Part shown: positions 22,592-30,102 of the stretch, piece after piece
How positions within the stretch are numbered: position 1 is the stretch's first letter
Layout of the letters: the number at the start of each line of letters is the position of its first letter
Source of the DNA: Alicyclobacillus tolerans
Lineage (GTDB): Bacteria > Bacillota > Bacilli > Alicyclobacillales > Alicyclobacillaceae
DNA length: 34,363 bases
Reading direction: 5' to 3'
Assembly: GCF_900142255.1 (NCBI RefSeq)
Contig: NZ_FRAF01000028.1
Span: 1 to 34,363 of the forward strand
Notes under the pieces: model-generated
The model's database searches: none
The model's input: the letters and a program-made list of their open reading frames with translations, nothing else
Told to the model about the DNA's origin: nothing
Translations under genes and position numbers: made by a program

Positions 22592-23604
22592 CGGTCGTGG
22601 GACTGGATTTGGGATATGGGTATGTGAAAGCGACGAACGGTGAACAGGACATTCTCTTTCCGGCGGTCGTAGGGGACGGATTTGAGAGAACCACGATGTT
22701 GGGGGATGTTGTGCCTTATGAGGTGGTTTTGGAAACGGGGCAGGGGAGGCGGCATCTCTTTTTGGGCGAGTTGGCCGAACGAGAATGCCTGGATGCGATT
22801 GTGAATTTGTCGAGCCGAAAACATGAGGATGAAGATACGGAAGCTTTGGTTCTCACTACACTAGCGCTTTTGATGCGAGACGAGGGAGATGCCCATCGCG
22901 TGGTGACTGGCTTGCCACTTGCCCACTATGCTTTGCAAAAAGAGTCCCTGCAACAACGTTTGGCTCATATGCAGGGCGCGGTGACGGTGGAAGGTCGCAA
23001 GCTCAAGGTCTCAGCTGCCTCGGTTCGTGTGGTTCCGCAGGCAATGGGAGCGATGATGGCAGGGCTTTTGGATACCCGAACGCTCAAGCCTCGCGACGAG
23101 GCGTTGCTTCGTCATGGTGGATATCTGCTATTGGTCGATATCGGTACGCGCACCACAGGTTTTGTGGTCTTTGAGACGAGACCGTTTCGGTATGTGGAGA
23201 GCTTGTCGGGCTCGGTCGATGTAGGCGGGCATACATTCATGCAGGAGTTATCCCGTTTACTTGGACGTGTGGCGGGGGAGAGTCCCTCCTTGTCGGATCG
23301 GGCGTTGTATCAGGAACTCTTGGAGACAGGCAGCGTCTTTTTCGGCGGCAGGATGCACACCTTGACGGACGAGGTGGACATGGTGCGCCAGAGAGTCTAT
23401 ACCGCTGTGATGCGAGAAGTCATGGCGAAACTGGGGGCGCAAACACTGGGCAAAGTGCAGGCGGTGTTTTTGGCGGGGGGTGCTGGAGCAGGGGCTGCAC
23501 GTTATTTTCAGTCTCACTTTGCCCGTGTGGAGGTTCTGCCGGATGCGCAAATGGCAAACGCAAGAGGATTTCGCCTCTTTGATTTGGCCACGGAACTCTC
23601 TTGA
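22588..23604 (+). CDS. ParM-like actin-family protein
   Basis: A 338-residue protein starting at ATG 22588, which overlaps the previous stop as ATGA. Actin-fold motifs are visible: phosphate-1 VVGLDLGYGYVKAT (residues 3-16), phosphate-2 YLLLVDIGTRTTGFVVFE (about 190-207), and the adenosine motif AVFLAGGAGAGAARYF near residue 295. It is closest in pattern to the ParM/StbA/Alp group of plasmid-partition actins. Placement inside a Tad-like operon, rather than next to a DNA-binding ParR, suggests a filament that positions the secretion machine. Plasmid segregation is the alternative. Confidence 0.8.
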   Translation: MTVVGLDLGYGYVKATNGEQDILFPAVVGDGFERTTMLGDVVPYEVVLETGQGRRHLFLGELAERECLDAIVNLSSRKHEDEDTEALVLTTLALLMRDEGDAHRVVTGLPLAHYALQKESLQQRLAHMQGAVTVEGRKLKVSAASVRVVPQAMGAMMAGLLDTRTLKPRDEALLRHGGYLLLVDIGTRTTGFVVFETRPFRYVESLSGSVDVGGHTFMQELSRLLGRVAGESPSLSDRALYQELLETGSVFFGGRMHTLTDEVDMVRQRVYTAVMREVMAKLGAQTLGKVQAVFLAGGAGAGAARYFQSHFARVEVLPDAQMANARGFRLFDLATELS

Positions 23605-23605
23605 T

Positions 23606-24280
23606 ATGGCTGTGGCGTTGACCAGCCCTTCTCTCTTTCCTGAAAAGAGAGGGGGCTTTGTTTTGGCTTTGTGGCATCAAAGAATTGTCGATCCCGTGAC
23701 GGGTGGACAGGTAGGACTAGAAATTCTTTTGCATCACGCGAAAGAAGTGTTGGAGATTACCCACAGTGCCGGGACGCTGGTGGAAACGGAACAGTATATT
23801 TTGCGGGAAGCCTGGAAACGCGCCCGGTCTTCGCCGCAACTCCTGGTGTTTGTCAACGTCACGGCGGAAACGATGGCAGCGGAACGATTGCCTTTTTGGC
23901 CGGAAGACTCTCCGCGTAATCTGGTGCTGGAGTTGACGGAGAGCCGCAGTTTTGATGCAGAAAAAGTGGAGAGGTGGTTGTTTCCCTATCGGGAGCAAGG
24001 ATTGCAAGTGGCACTGGATGACTTTGGAACGGGTTTCAATCAGTTTGAACGATGCAGTTACTTGCGCCCGGATTTTCTAAAAATCAACTGGATGGGCCAC
24101 GAAGAAACGATGCGGGCAGCCCTGTCCTTTGCGAAAGAAATGCTCTCTCGCGTCATCCTGGAGCGTGTCGCCACAGAGCGACAGGCCGAGTGGGCTAAAC
24201 GCCAGAGTGTGGGATTGGTGCAGGGCTACTTTTACCACCGCCCTGAGCCGCTTTCGCCATCGGTGGTGATGATTCCATGA
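23606..24280 (+). CDS. EAL-domain protein embedded in Tad-like operon
   Basis: A 224-residue single EAL domain; ATG 23606 begins one base after the actin-like stop. Key positions are mostly retained: E of VGLEILL (EIL for EAL), N of FVNVTAE, E of LVLELTES, DD of VALDDFGTG, K of FLKINW, E of ILERVATE (ERV replaces the usual EGV) and Q of VQGYFYHRP. It is shorter than typical, with a reduced loop-6 neighbourhood. It might be a weak phosphodiesterase or a c-di-GMP binding sensor controlling pilus or adhesin output. It has no membrane segment. Confidence 0.75.
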   Translation: MAVALTSPSLFPEKRGGFVLALWHQRIVDPVTGGQVGLEILLHHAKEVLEITHSAGTLVETEQYILREAWKRARSSPQLLVFVNVTAETMAAERLPFWPEDSPRNLVLELTESRSFDAEKVERWLFPYREQGLQVALDDFGTGFNQFERCSYLRPDFLKINWMGHEETMRAALSFAKEMLSRVILERVATERQAEWAKRQSVGLVQGYFYHRPEPLSPSVVMIP

Positions 24281-24768
24281 AGGTGGCGGTGGAGGGATTT
24301 GGGCAAAGTTTTCTCGCCTGGAATCTGGCAGGATGTGTGCGCGGTGCATGGATTTACGCGGATCGGGACGCCCCGTATCGGTTATGGAATCGGGTGATAC
24401 CTGTGGCTGAACGGTGGCTGGATATTCCCATTGAAGCGCCTGTGGTGTTCCTAGATCACGCAGAGCCGGAAGTGGCACCCGATGTTTTGATTCTCTCTGC
24501 CGCGCCAGACCCTTTGTCTGTGTGTTCTGTACGCTCTCGCCTGGAAAGAGCGCGAGGAAAGACGGTATGGGTCATGAACGGATACGAACGGGAAGTGGGG
24601 AAACCTTGGCCGTTCGGGGAGCATGAGGTGCCGCTGGCTACAATTCCCTGGGATGAGCGAAACGCGACGTCCTATTTGATGGGGAAGCCATTGACGATGC
24701 GCGATCCATCGTTTCGGCGGCACTGGATGCCGATATTGGAGGTGCTTTCACTTGTGGATTTGGTTTGA
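24277..24768 (+). CDS. Short MinD-like protein with degenerate P-loop (second)
   Basis: A 163-residue protein whose ATG overlaps the EAL stop (ATGA). It starts directly at the nucleotide-binding region: MKVAVEGFGQSFLAWNLAGCV, sharing SFxAWNLA with residues ~112-119 of the protein at 20383, and has no Walker Lys. It continues with WIYADRDAPYR, VVFLDHAEPEV, VLILSAAPDP and TVWVMNGYE strands of a half-size MinD-like fold. It likely lacks ATPase activity and may pair with the intact ATPase encoded next, which it overlaps by 17 bases. Confidence 0.6.
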   Translation: MKVAVEGFGQSFLAWNLAGCVRGAWIYADRDAPYRLWNRVIPVAERWLDIPIEAPVVFLDHAEPEVAPDVLILSAAPDPLSVCSVRSRLERARGKTVWVMNGYEREVGKPWPFGEHEVPLATIPWDERNATSYLMGKPLTMRDPSFRRHWMPILEVLSLVDLV

Positions 24769-25990
24769 TCGGGACGTGGCGCGAGGGAAGAAGATGGAAC
24801 AGGTCTATCGGCAAAAAGGTTATCCCGTGCAGACGCTCTCCAGGGAACAAGACTTTCCGAAAAGCGGTATAGAACTGGTCATCCTCACGCGAAAAGAGGA
24901 CGCGGGGATGGCGGCACAACTTTCTTCGGTTTACGGTGTACCCGTGATTCTGAGCGTGCCGGGACTGAAACCTGACGTGCCGCCGGAAGGCTGCGCAGAG
25001 ATGCTGCCGTATCCGCCACATCCGGCATATCTGGAAAAGTGGGCCAAGCGAGAAGAGCGTGCGCTGGATGCGCCGAAAGAACCTTCGTCCGCGCTGAACC
25101 CTGCAGGTGTTTCTGCCAACGATCTCATGGAACAGATGATCCGCCAAAAAGCTTCGAAACAAACGTTTTCCTTGCGGGGGCAAACTGTGCCTTTTGTGGA
25201 ACCTCTGCGCCCGCTAGCGAAACGAGCGACGATTCTCACGATCACCGGAGTCAAGGGTGGAGTGGGCAAAAGCACGTTTTCCATTTTGTTAGCCAGAAAC
25301 CTGCATCAGAAGGGCCAACGGACCGTGCTGGTCGATTTGGACAATATGGGAAATCTGGCGAGACTCCTGCGTGTCGATCCCATCGTTTCCACGGATCGGT
25401 TTGAGGTACTCTCCAATACGCTCAACGATGCGGAATTGGAACAGAATCTGATTCGTACAGGGTATGGTTTTTGGGTCATTCCGAAAGGTCAACGGCCTAT
25501 GGGACTTTCAGCAGATGGCACTCGAAGACTGATGTATCTGCTCTCGCGGTATGCGGACACCGTGATTTTGGATACGCATCCTAGCCGCATGGTTTGCACG
25601 GTGGAAGCCATGCGGGAAGCGGATGTCGTCCTTGGTGTGACCGGGACGGATCGGAGCACCTGGGCGGAAATTCGAGATTTTTTCAGTCTGACGGAGAAAC
25701 CGGTGCATCTGGTGTTGAGCCGTACACGGGAAAAACCGGGTGTACTTCATGAGATTTCGCAGATTTTGGAGAGCCAAACAGGCTACCCGGTGCTGGGTTA
25801 TGTACCGGAAGACGACAAGCTCTTTGAGGAAGTGCAAGCGGGGGAAATGTTGATGGGCAGTCCGGCTATTGAGACGGCAATGAAACAGATTCGCCTCAAG
25901 TTATGGCGGGAGGATGCGCAAAAGACGGAGACGGAAAAAGAGGGGATGCGGACATGGCGTTTCGGACGCTCAAAAGGCACACGTACTTGA
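24752..25990 (+). CDS. CpaE/TadZ-type MinD ATPase (intact Walker A)
   Basis: A 412-residue protein; TTG 24752 has GGAGGTG 7 bases upstream. The N-terminal ~100 residues form a receiver-like alpha/beta domain. Then comes a linker and an ATPase domain from ~160: ILTITGVKGGVGKSTFSILLARNL (canonical deviant Walker A), TVLVDLDNMGNLARLL, DTVILDTHPSR, VHLVLSRTREKPG and YPVLGYVPEDDKLFEEV. This is the arrangement of CpaE/TadZ, which localises Tad pilus assembly at the cell pole. It is the only one of the four related genes here with a fully normal P-loop. Confidence 0.85.
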   Translation: MWIWFDRDVARGKKMEQVYRQKGYPVQTLSREQDFPKSGIELVILTRKEDAGMAAQLSSVYGVPVILSVPGLKPDVPPEGCAEMLPYPPHPAYLEKWAKREERALDAPKEPSSALNPAGVSANDLMEQMIRQKASKQTFSLRGQTVPFVEPLRPLAKRATILTITGVKGGVGKSTFSILLARNLHQKGQRTVLVDLDNMGNLARLLRVDPIVSTDRFEVLSNTLNDAELEQNLIRTGYGFWVIPKGQRPMGLSADGTRRLMYLLSRYADTVILDTHPSRMVCTVEAMREADVVLGVTGTDRSTWAEIRDFFSLTEKPVHLVLSRTREKPGVLHEISQILESQTGYPVLGYVPEDDKLFEEVQAGEMLMGSPAIETAMKQIRLKLWREDAQKTETEKEGMRTWRFGRSKGTRT

Positions 25991-26652
25991 TGCTGAGTGT
26001 AGGGTTGGCCTTTGCGGCAGGTGGATTGGCCTATGTAGGGTACAACCGGGCGGTGCAATCGGTGCGTGTGGTGACGGCTTCACAAAACCTGGCACCCGAC
26101 ACCGCTTTAACGGCAGGTGATTTCTCGACGGAGACTGTGCCTGTGGCACTGGCTCGGCAATTGCACTGGCTGACGGACAAACAGATGCTGGTCGGGCGGT
26201 ATTTGCAGGTAGGCGTGACACAAGGTCAACCCATTTCCACGACGGATGTGGCCGGGCAAACCGACATTCCTGCACTGCTGGCCTACTATCAGGCGCATGA
26301 ACATCAAAATGGTTTAGTCGTGGCCTATACGCCTTCGTCGGTACTGGCGGACAGTGTGGAACCTGGTCAGAACATTGCGGTCTTTTATACGAAACAGGAG
26401 CCGAACAACCAGAGTACAGAAGCTCTGGTGGGACCGATTCGGGTGCTGGCCGAGGTGCCGGGGAAGACGCCAGTGTTCATCTTGTTCCTCACGTATCCTG
26501 AATTCCAGTTGGTGGGAGAAAGTTTGCAAAATGGGCAGGCGCAAATGACGTTGGCCACGAGTGGCGTCCCGATGATGGATGGCAGCACGAACACAGGTGA
26601 AGCGGAGGCTTCGTCCACGGCCAAGTCGTCGAAAGGCGGGAAAAAGGGATGA
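25954..26652 (+). CDS. CpaB-like (SAF domain) pilus assembly protein
   Basis: A 232-residue protein; ATG 25954 has GAGGGG upstream, overlapping the previous gene by 37 bases. There is one N-terminal membrane segment (YLMLSVGLAFAAGGLAYVGY), then a SAF-like domain: VVTASQNLAPDTALTAGDFS, KQMLVGRYLQVGVTQGQPI. It continues with a domain of CpaB/RcpC type (VAYTPSSVLADSVEPGQNIAVFY) and a Ser/Lys-rich tail. In Gram-negative Tad systems it helps anchor the outer-membrane channel. Here it presumably spans the membrane-wall space. Confidence 0.8.
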   Translation: MAFRTLKRHTYLMLSVGLAFAAGGLAYVGYNRAVQSVRVVTASQNLAPDTALTAGDFSTETVPVALARQLHWLTDKQMLVGRYLQVGVTQGQPISTTDVAGQTDIPALLAYYQAHEHQNGLVVAYTPSSVLADSVEPGQNIAVFYTKQEPNNQSTEALVGPIRVLAEVPGKTPVFILFLTYPEFQLVGESLQNGQAQMTLATSGVPMMDGSTNTGEAEASSTAKSSKGGKKG

Positions 26653-28019
26653 CGGGTATCCTGGAAGAACTGGAAAAACTGCAACAGGAGTCCGAAGCCT
26701 ATTTTGCCGAAGATGAAGCCGTGCTGGAGCGGCAAAAAGAGGTAGAGAAAGAAACCCGGCGCCTCATGGAGCGGGTTCGCGAAGAGAACGAATGGCTTCG
26801 CAACCTGCCGCCCAGGCGCGAGGCCCATGCGTATTTAGGAAGGCTGGCCGGGCTGATTCGCATTCCCGCGCGGTATCAGGAAGAAGCGATTCAGGAAGTT
26901 TTGAACAACATGTATGGCTATGGCAAGCTTCAGGCGGTGATGGACGATCCGTATATCTCGGATATCATGGTCATCGGCGGCACACAAGTCATTGTGACCC
27001 GAAGAGGAGAGCGAGAAGTGGTACCGGGGCTGGTGATGCAAAACGAGGAAATTGTGGATTTTGTGAGCAAGAAACTGTCGGGTACGACGTACAAATTTGA
27101 TTTGGCCAATCCGCGGTGCGATGCGATGTTGGCCGATGGGTATCGCATGCACGTTCGGGGCGGGGCCAGTGCCTGGACCGTCAAGGATGAATTTGGGGTC
27201 ATTCTGCCCAGAGAGTGCATGTTTTTGACGGTTCGCAAACCGCTTTTCAACTTCAGCCTGGAGCAACTGATGGAACTGCGAATGCTTTCGCCAGAAATGG
27301 TGCAACTTTTTGCTCTGTTTCCTACGCTTCACTATAGCTATGTGGTGGCCGGTGGGACGGGGAGCGCGAAGTCGACGCTTTGCGCGGCCATACTGGGTCA
27401 TGTCCCAGAAAACGAAGTGGTTGGGATTGTCGAAGAGATGCCGGAACTTCAGCCGCTTTGCCGATGGTCGGCGAGACTCTATAACAAGGGAGCTAACGCA
27501 GAGGGCAAGGGCGAAATCACCATGTTAGACTCTATCGCGGATACGCTGCGGATGTTTTTCGATCATGTGGGCGTGGGTGAAATCCGCATGGAGGCCATGG
27601 CGTATGCGTTTTTGCAAGCGGGGTTATCTGTGACCGGACATACGTTCACCACGGTGCATGCTCCTCCGCAAGCGCAGGGGATCGTCCAGCGTATGTGTTT
27701 ACTCGCGGCAGGGGCACCGCAAAAACCTGCGATGTCGACGGTGGCGAACATTTTCACCAGTGTGACGCAAGTGGTGATTGGTTGTGAGCGAACACGCTTT
27801 GGCAAACGGGTGGTGGAAGTGTCCGAAATCTATCCCTACGATCCAAGTACGAAAACGGTGCCGTTTGTCCGTTTGGCGACCTGGAACGGTGAAAAGGATG
27901 TGTTCGTGTTTCATGGCATGACGCCGCGCATGGTGGAGCGTGCCAAACGACAAGGGATATCGTTGCCCGATTTGCCGATTCAGAAAAATCCTCGGTTTGA
28001 ACAGGTGTATTTGGGCTAA
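26649..28019 (+). CDS. CpaF/TadA-type secretion ATPase with altered Walker A
   Basis: A 456-residue hexameric motor ATPase; ATG 26649 overlaps the previous stop (ATGA). The N-terminal ~100 residues are helical and highly charged. The core has AIQEVLNNMYGYGKLQAVMDDPYISDIMVIGG, typical of CpaF; the Walker A is VVAGGTGSAKSTLC, where Ala replaces the usual Gly before Lys. The Asp/Glu box VVGIVEEMPELQ, VGEIRMEAMAYAFLQAG, and the His box VTGHTFTTVHAPP follow. It powers pilus subunit assembly or secretion with the TadB/C-like protein encoded next. The Ala change may modify but need not abolish ATP use. Confidence 0.85.
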   Translation: MTGILEELEKLQQESEAYFAEDEAVLERQKEVEKETRRLMERVREENEWLRNLPPRREAHAYLGRLAGLIRIPARYQEEAIQEVLNNMYGYGKLQAVMDDPYISDIMVIGGTQVIVTRRGEREVVPGLVMQNEEIVDFVSKKLSGTTYKFDLANPRCDAMLADGYRMHVRGGASAWTVKDEFGVILPRECMFLTVRKPLFNFSLEQLMELRMLSPEMVQLFALFPTLHYSYVVAGGTGSAKSTLCAAILGHVPENEVVGIVEEMPELQPLCRWSARLYNKGANAEGKGEITMLDSIADTLRMFFDHVGVGEIRMEAMAYAFLQAGLSVTGHTFTTVHAPPQAQGIVQRMCLLAAGAPQKPAMSTVANIFTSVTQVVIGCERTRFGKRVVEVSEIYPYDPSTKTVPFVRLATWNGEKDVFVFHGMTPRMVERAKRQGISLPDLPIQKNPRFEQVYLG

Positions 28020-28033
28020 GGAGGCCAAGCGAG

Positions 28034-28921
28034 ATGGCGCAGTGGATTGCGTTTTTGCTATTTTTTTCAGCGCTCTTGGCTTTTGTGGACAAAGATTTGG
28101 CGAAAGCGAGACAAAGGGCGATTTGGCAACAATCCTTTCAAAGTGAGGTCAGGCTTCGGGATGTGGGGCGAGCCTGGACAGCAGAATGGTGGCGAGAAGC
28201 CAGGATTGCAGGCGTGTCGGTGAGAAACGCGATTTTAGTTTCTGCTTTCATGGGGATTTTGGTGGCCGCTTTTCTTTCTATAGGCGTGGAACAACCTGCG
28301 CTTGCTCCGTTTGCGGGGGGCGCTGTTGGCTTTTGGTGGTTTCGTGTGAAAAGCCTGCATGGGGCGTATGAAAAGTACCAACAGCAAATGACGACAGCGA
28401 TTCTGGATGAGGCGATCCCGATTGCGGTTCACTCCTTGAAAGCGACAGGGCGGTTGGAAGTGGCTGTGGATGAGGTCGCCAAGTTGGCGAAACGAAAAGC
28501 GGTGCGGGCGTTGTTTGGCGAAGTATCCGAGACGTGGAGGCAAAAGAGTTTAACCCCTGCTGAGGCCTTGGTTCGCGCCGCCAGAGAACGGGATGTGGAG
28601 GTGCTTTTAACGCTGGCTACGATGACGCGCGATGCGGCAGACTTCCAGCCGGACTATGCCGAGATGTGGTTGGGATACCGGGAGCAGATGTTGCAGATTT
28701 TGTATCATCAACGCCGTGTCGCGGCGCGGACGCGAGTCAGTAAGCGAAATGCTTCTATTTTTGTCTATCTGGTAGGCTCTTTGTTGCTTCTGGCATATCC
28801 TCGCATGGGACGGTTTTTGACGTTTCAAACGCGCGTTGGATTTTGGCTTTTGTTGCTGGTGATGGTGGGGGGTATGGTTCTTATCTATCGGATGGCGGCC
28901 AAAGCGTTGAAAGAAGTCTAA
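28034..28921 (+). CDS. TadB/TadC-like (T2SSF) membrane platform protein
   Basis: A 295-residue protein; ATG 28034 has AAGGAGG upstream. It has an N-terminal membrane segment (WIAFLLFFSALLAFV), a second region NAILVSAFMGILVAAF plus APFAGGAVGFWWF, then a cytoplasmic helical bundle characteristic of T2SSF (DEAIPIAVHSLKATGRLEVAVDEVA), and two C-terminal membrane helices. It forms the inner-membrane platform contacted by CpaF. Normal Tad systems have two such proteins, and only one is encoded before the terminator. It is the last gene of the operon. Confidence 0.8.
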   Translation: MAQWIAFLLFFSALLAFVDKDLAKARQRAIWQQSFQSEVRLRDVGRAWTAEWWREARIAGVSVRNAILVSAFMGILVAAFLSIGVEQPALAPFAGGAVGFWWFRVKSLHGAYEKYQQQMTTAILDEAIPIAVHSLKATGRLEVAVDEVAKLAKRKAVRALFGEVSETWRQKSLTPAEALVRAARERDVEVLLTLATMTRDAADFQPDYAEMWLGYREQMLQILYHQRRVAARTRVSKRNASIFVYLVGSLLLLAYPRMGRFLTFQTRVGFWLLLLVMVGGMVLIYRMAAKALKEV

Positions 28922-28975
28922 GCCTTCGCTCTCGTTGCACTTTGAATTTCTAAGTCTTATTCTGATACGAACAGA

Positions 28976-29025
28976 GCTCACCACGCCTCTCAACGATGCG
29001 GACCAGGGTGAGCCGATTTATTTTG
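28976..29025 (+). terminator. Terminator of Tad-like operon
   Basis: GCTCACC (28976-28982) pairs with GGTGAGC (29007-29013), followed by a T-rich stretch CGATTTATTTTG. It lies 55 bases after the stop of the TadB/C-like gene. Confidence 0.65.
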
Positions 29026-29041
29026 TTTGGCAAGGATTGTT

Positions 29042-29116
29042 ATGACTGAACTAAAACCGGCTCAAACGTACGAAGAACAGCTTGCGATTCTGAAGTCACG
29101 TGATGAACACGCATGA
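29042..29116 (+). pseudogene. N-terminal remnant of an Abi-family (Abi_2-like) gene
   Basis: ATG 29042 opens a 24-codon frame, MTELKPAQTYEEQLAILKSR plus four residues, then TGA. The K-P-x-x-T-Y-E-E-Q-L-x-I-L-K-S-R pattern is the characteristic start of Abi_2 abortive-infection proteins of about 300 residues. Nothing downstream continues it in any frame, so only the 5' end survives. Confidence 0.5.
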
Positions 29117-29319
29117 AGAAAACAAAAATGCTCACTTCAGTAACGAGATCAAATAGAGGAGTGGTTTAGGCCATTTTTTCTGGGTTCATAAAGGTTTTTT
29201 TAAGATAGGTATACATACTATGCGTTTTGGTTCATAAATAATGAATGTTTCGTGACATATGAGCGAAATGTTGCAATGAGCGATCCAGGCTGTAGAATTC
29301 CTGTAGGGAGGGGATACAC

Positions 29320-29535
29320 ATGTCTGGCGTTCAAGCTAGAAGGGACGATATAGACTTTCCGAATTTGGAACTGCATAAAAATTGTTGAGCATTCTTCGTG
29401 AAAATCCAGAAAGTGATTTTAGATGAAGAATTGCTTCGTGAAATCGTTGGGACAATGTTAAGCACGATTAGACAGTTAATGCGTGAAAACCTTGAGGTTG
29501 CAAAAAAAGGGCAAGCATATAACAATCAATGTTAA
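29320..29535 (+). pseudogene. Small gene with internal TGA, unknown function
   Basis: ATG 29320 has GGGAGGGG upstream. The frame encodes MSGVQARRDDIDFPNLELHK then stops at TGA 29386, but continues in the same frame for 48 codons with a helical, gene-like product (ILDEELLREIVGTMLSTIRQ onward) to TAA 29535. It overlaps the next gene's TTG start. No family recognised. Either one nonsense mutation or two tiny peptides. Confidence 0.45.
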
Positions 29536-29800
29536 GAGCATTACTTCATCGGAAGATTTTTTGGGGACTGCCGAATTAGTGGCTCAATTTGGGATGAGTT
29601 AACAACAAGTGCGTCGCTGGTGTGAAGAATGGAAACTCAAGGCCCAACGTACACTAGGTGGAATGTGGAAGATTTTTGCATTGCAGTTTGAAGGCGTAGG
29701 GATTTTAGCTCCGAAGGAAAAACGTAGTCATAGAAGGATTGAGAGCGTAGCTGGGGTTTGGAAGGATCCAGTAACGCCAAGAATTAGAAAAGAGGTGTGA
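29498..29800 (+). pseudogene. Excisionase/MerR-like HTH gene with internal TAA
   Basis: The frame from TTG 29498 encodes DFLGTAELVAQFGMS, then TAA at 29600, then QQVRRWCEEWKLKAQRTLGG and MWKIFA in the same frame, to TGA 29800. Together this reads as a winged-helix HTH_17 excisionase-like domain (AELVAQFGMSxQQVRRWCEE…RTLGGMWKI), the TAA replacing a codon in the turn of the recognition helix region. A single nonsense change has broken it. The C-terminal ~30 residues are basic. Such proteins control integration or plasmid functions. Confidence 0.6.
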
Positions 29801-29994
29801 CTAACGGCATATCTTCTTATGTTTTATCTAATGGAAAAAAGTTCGCTGGGTTAGATCTTATTCTATATAAATTTCATATTCAGACTATTCGAGCTATCAG
29901 CAGTTATGAGTGTATTTCTAAATACCCCATTTTAAAAGAATTACTTAGAAGATTATCTCTTGGTTACCATTTCTCTGAGTTGTACTCGGGTTGA
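29797..29994 (+). CDS. Hypothetical 65-residue protein coupled to the HTH gene
   Basis: GTG 29797 overlaps the HTH gene's stop as GTGA, with AAGAGG just upstream. The product (VLSNGKKFAGLDLILYKF…LKELLRRLSLGYHFSELYSG) is not recognised. With its upstream partner broken, translation by coupling may be lost. It could itself be a truncated gene. Confidence 0.4.
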   Translation: MTNGISSYVLSNGKKFAGLDLILYKFHIQTIRAISSYECISKYPILKELLRRLSLGYHFSELYSG

Positions 29995-30102
29995 TTCTTA
30001 CACTTAGTGTTTATAATAAAATTTAGCTCTTTTCGTATAGATTGTTGCTCATTGGACAATAATGTATAATGTTCGACAAATCTCGTCCGAGGAGCGGTTT
30101 CA

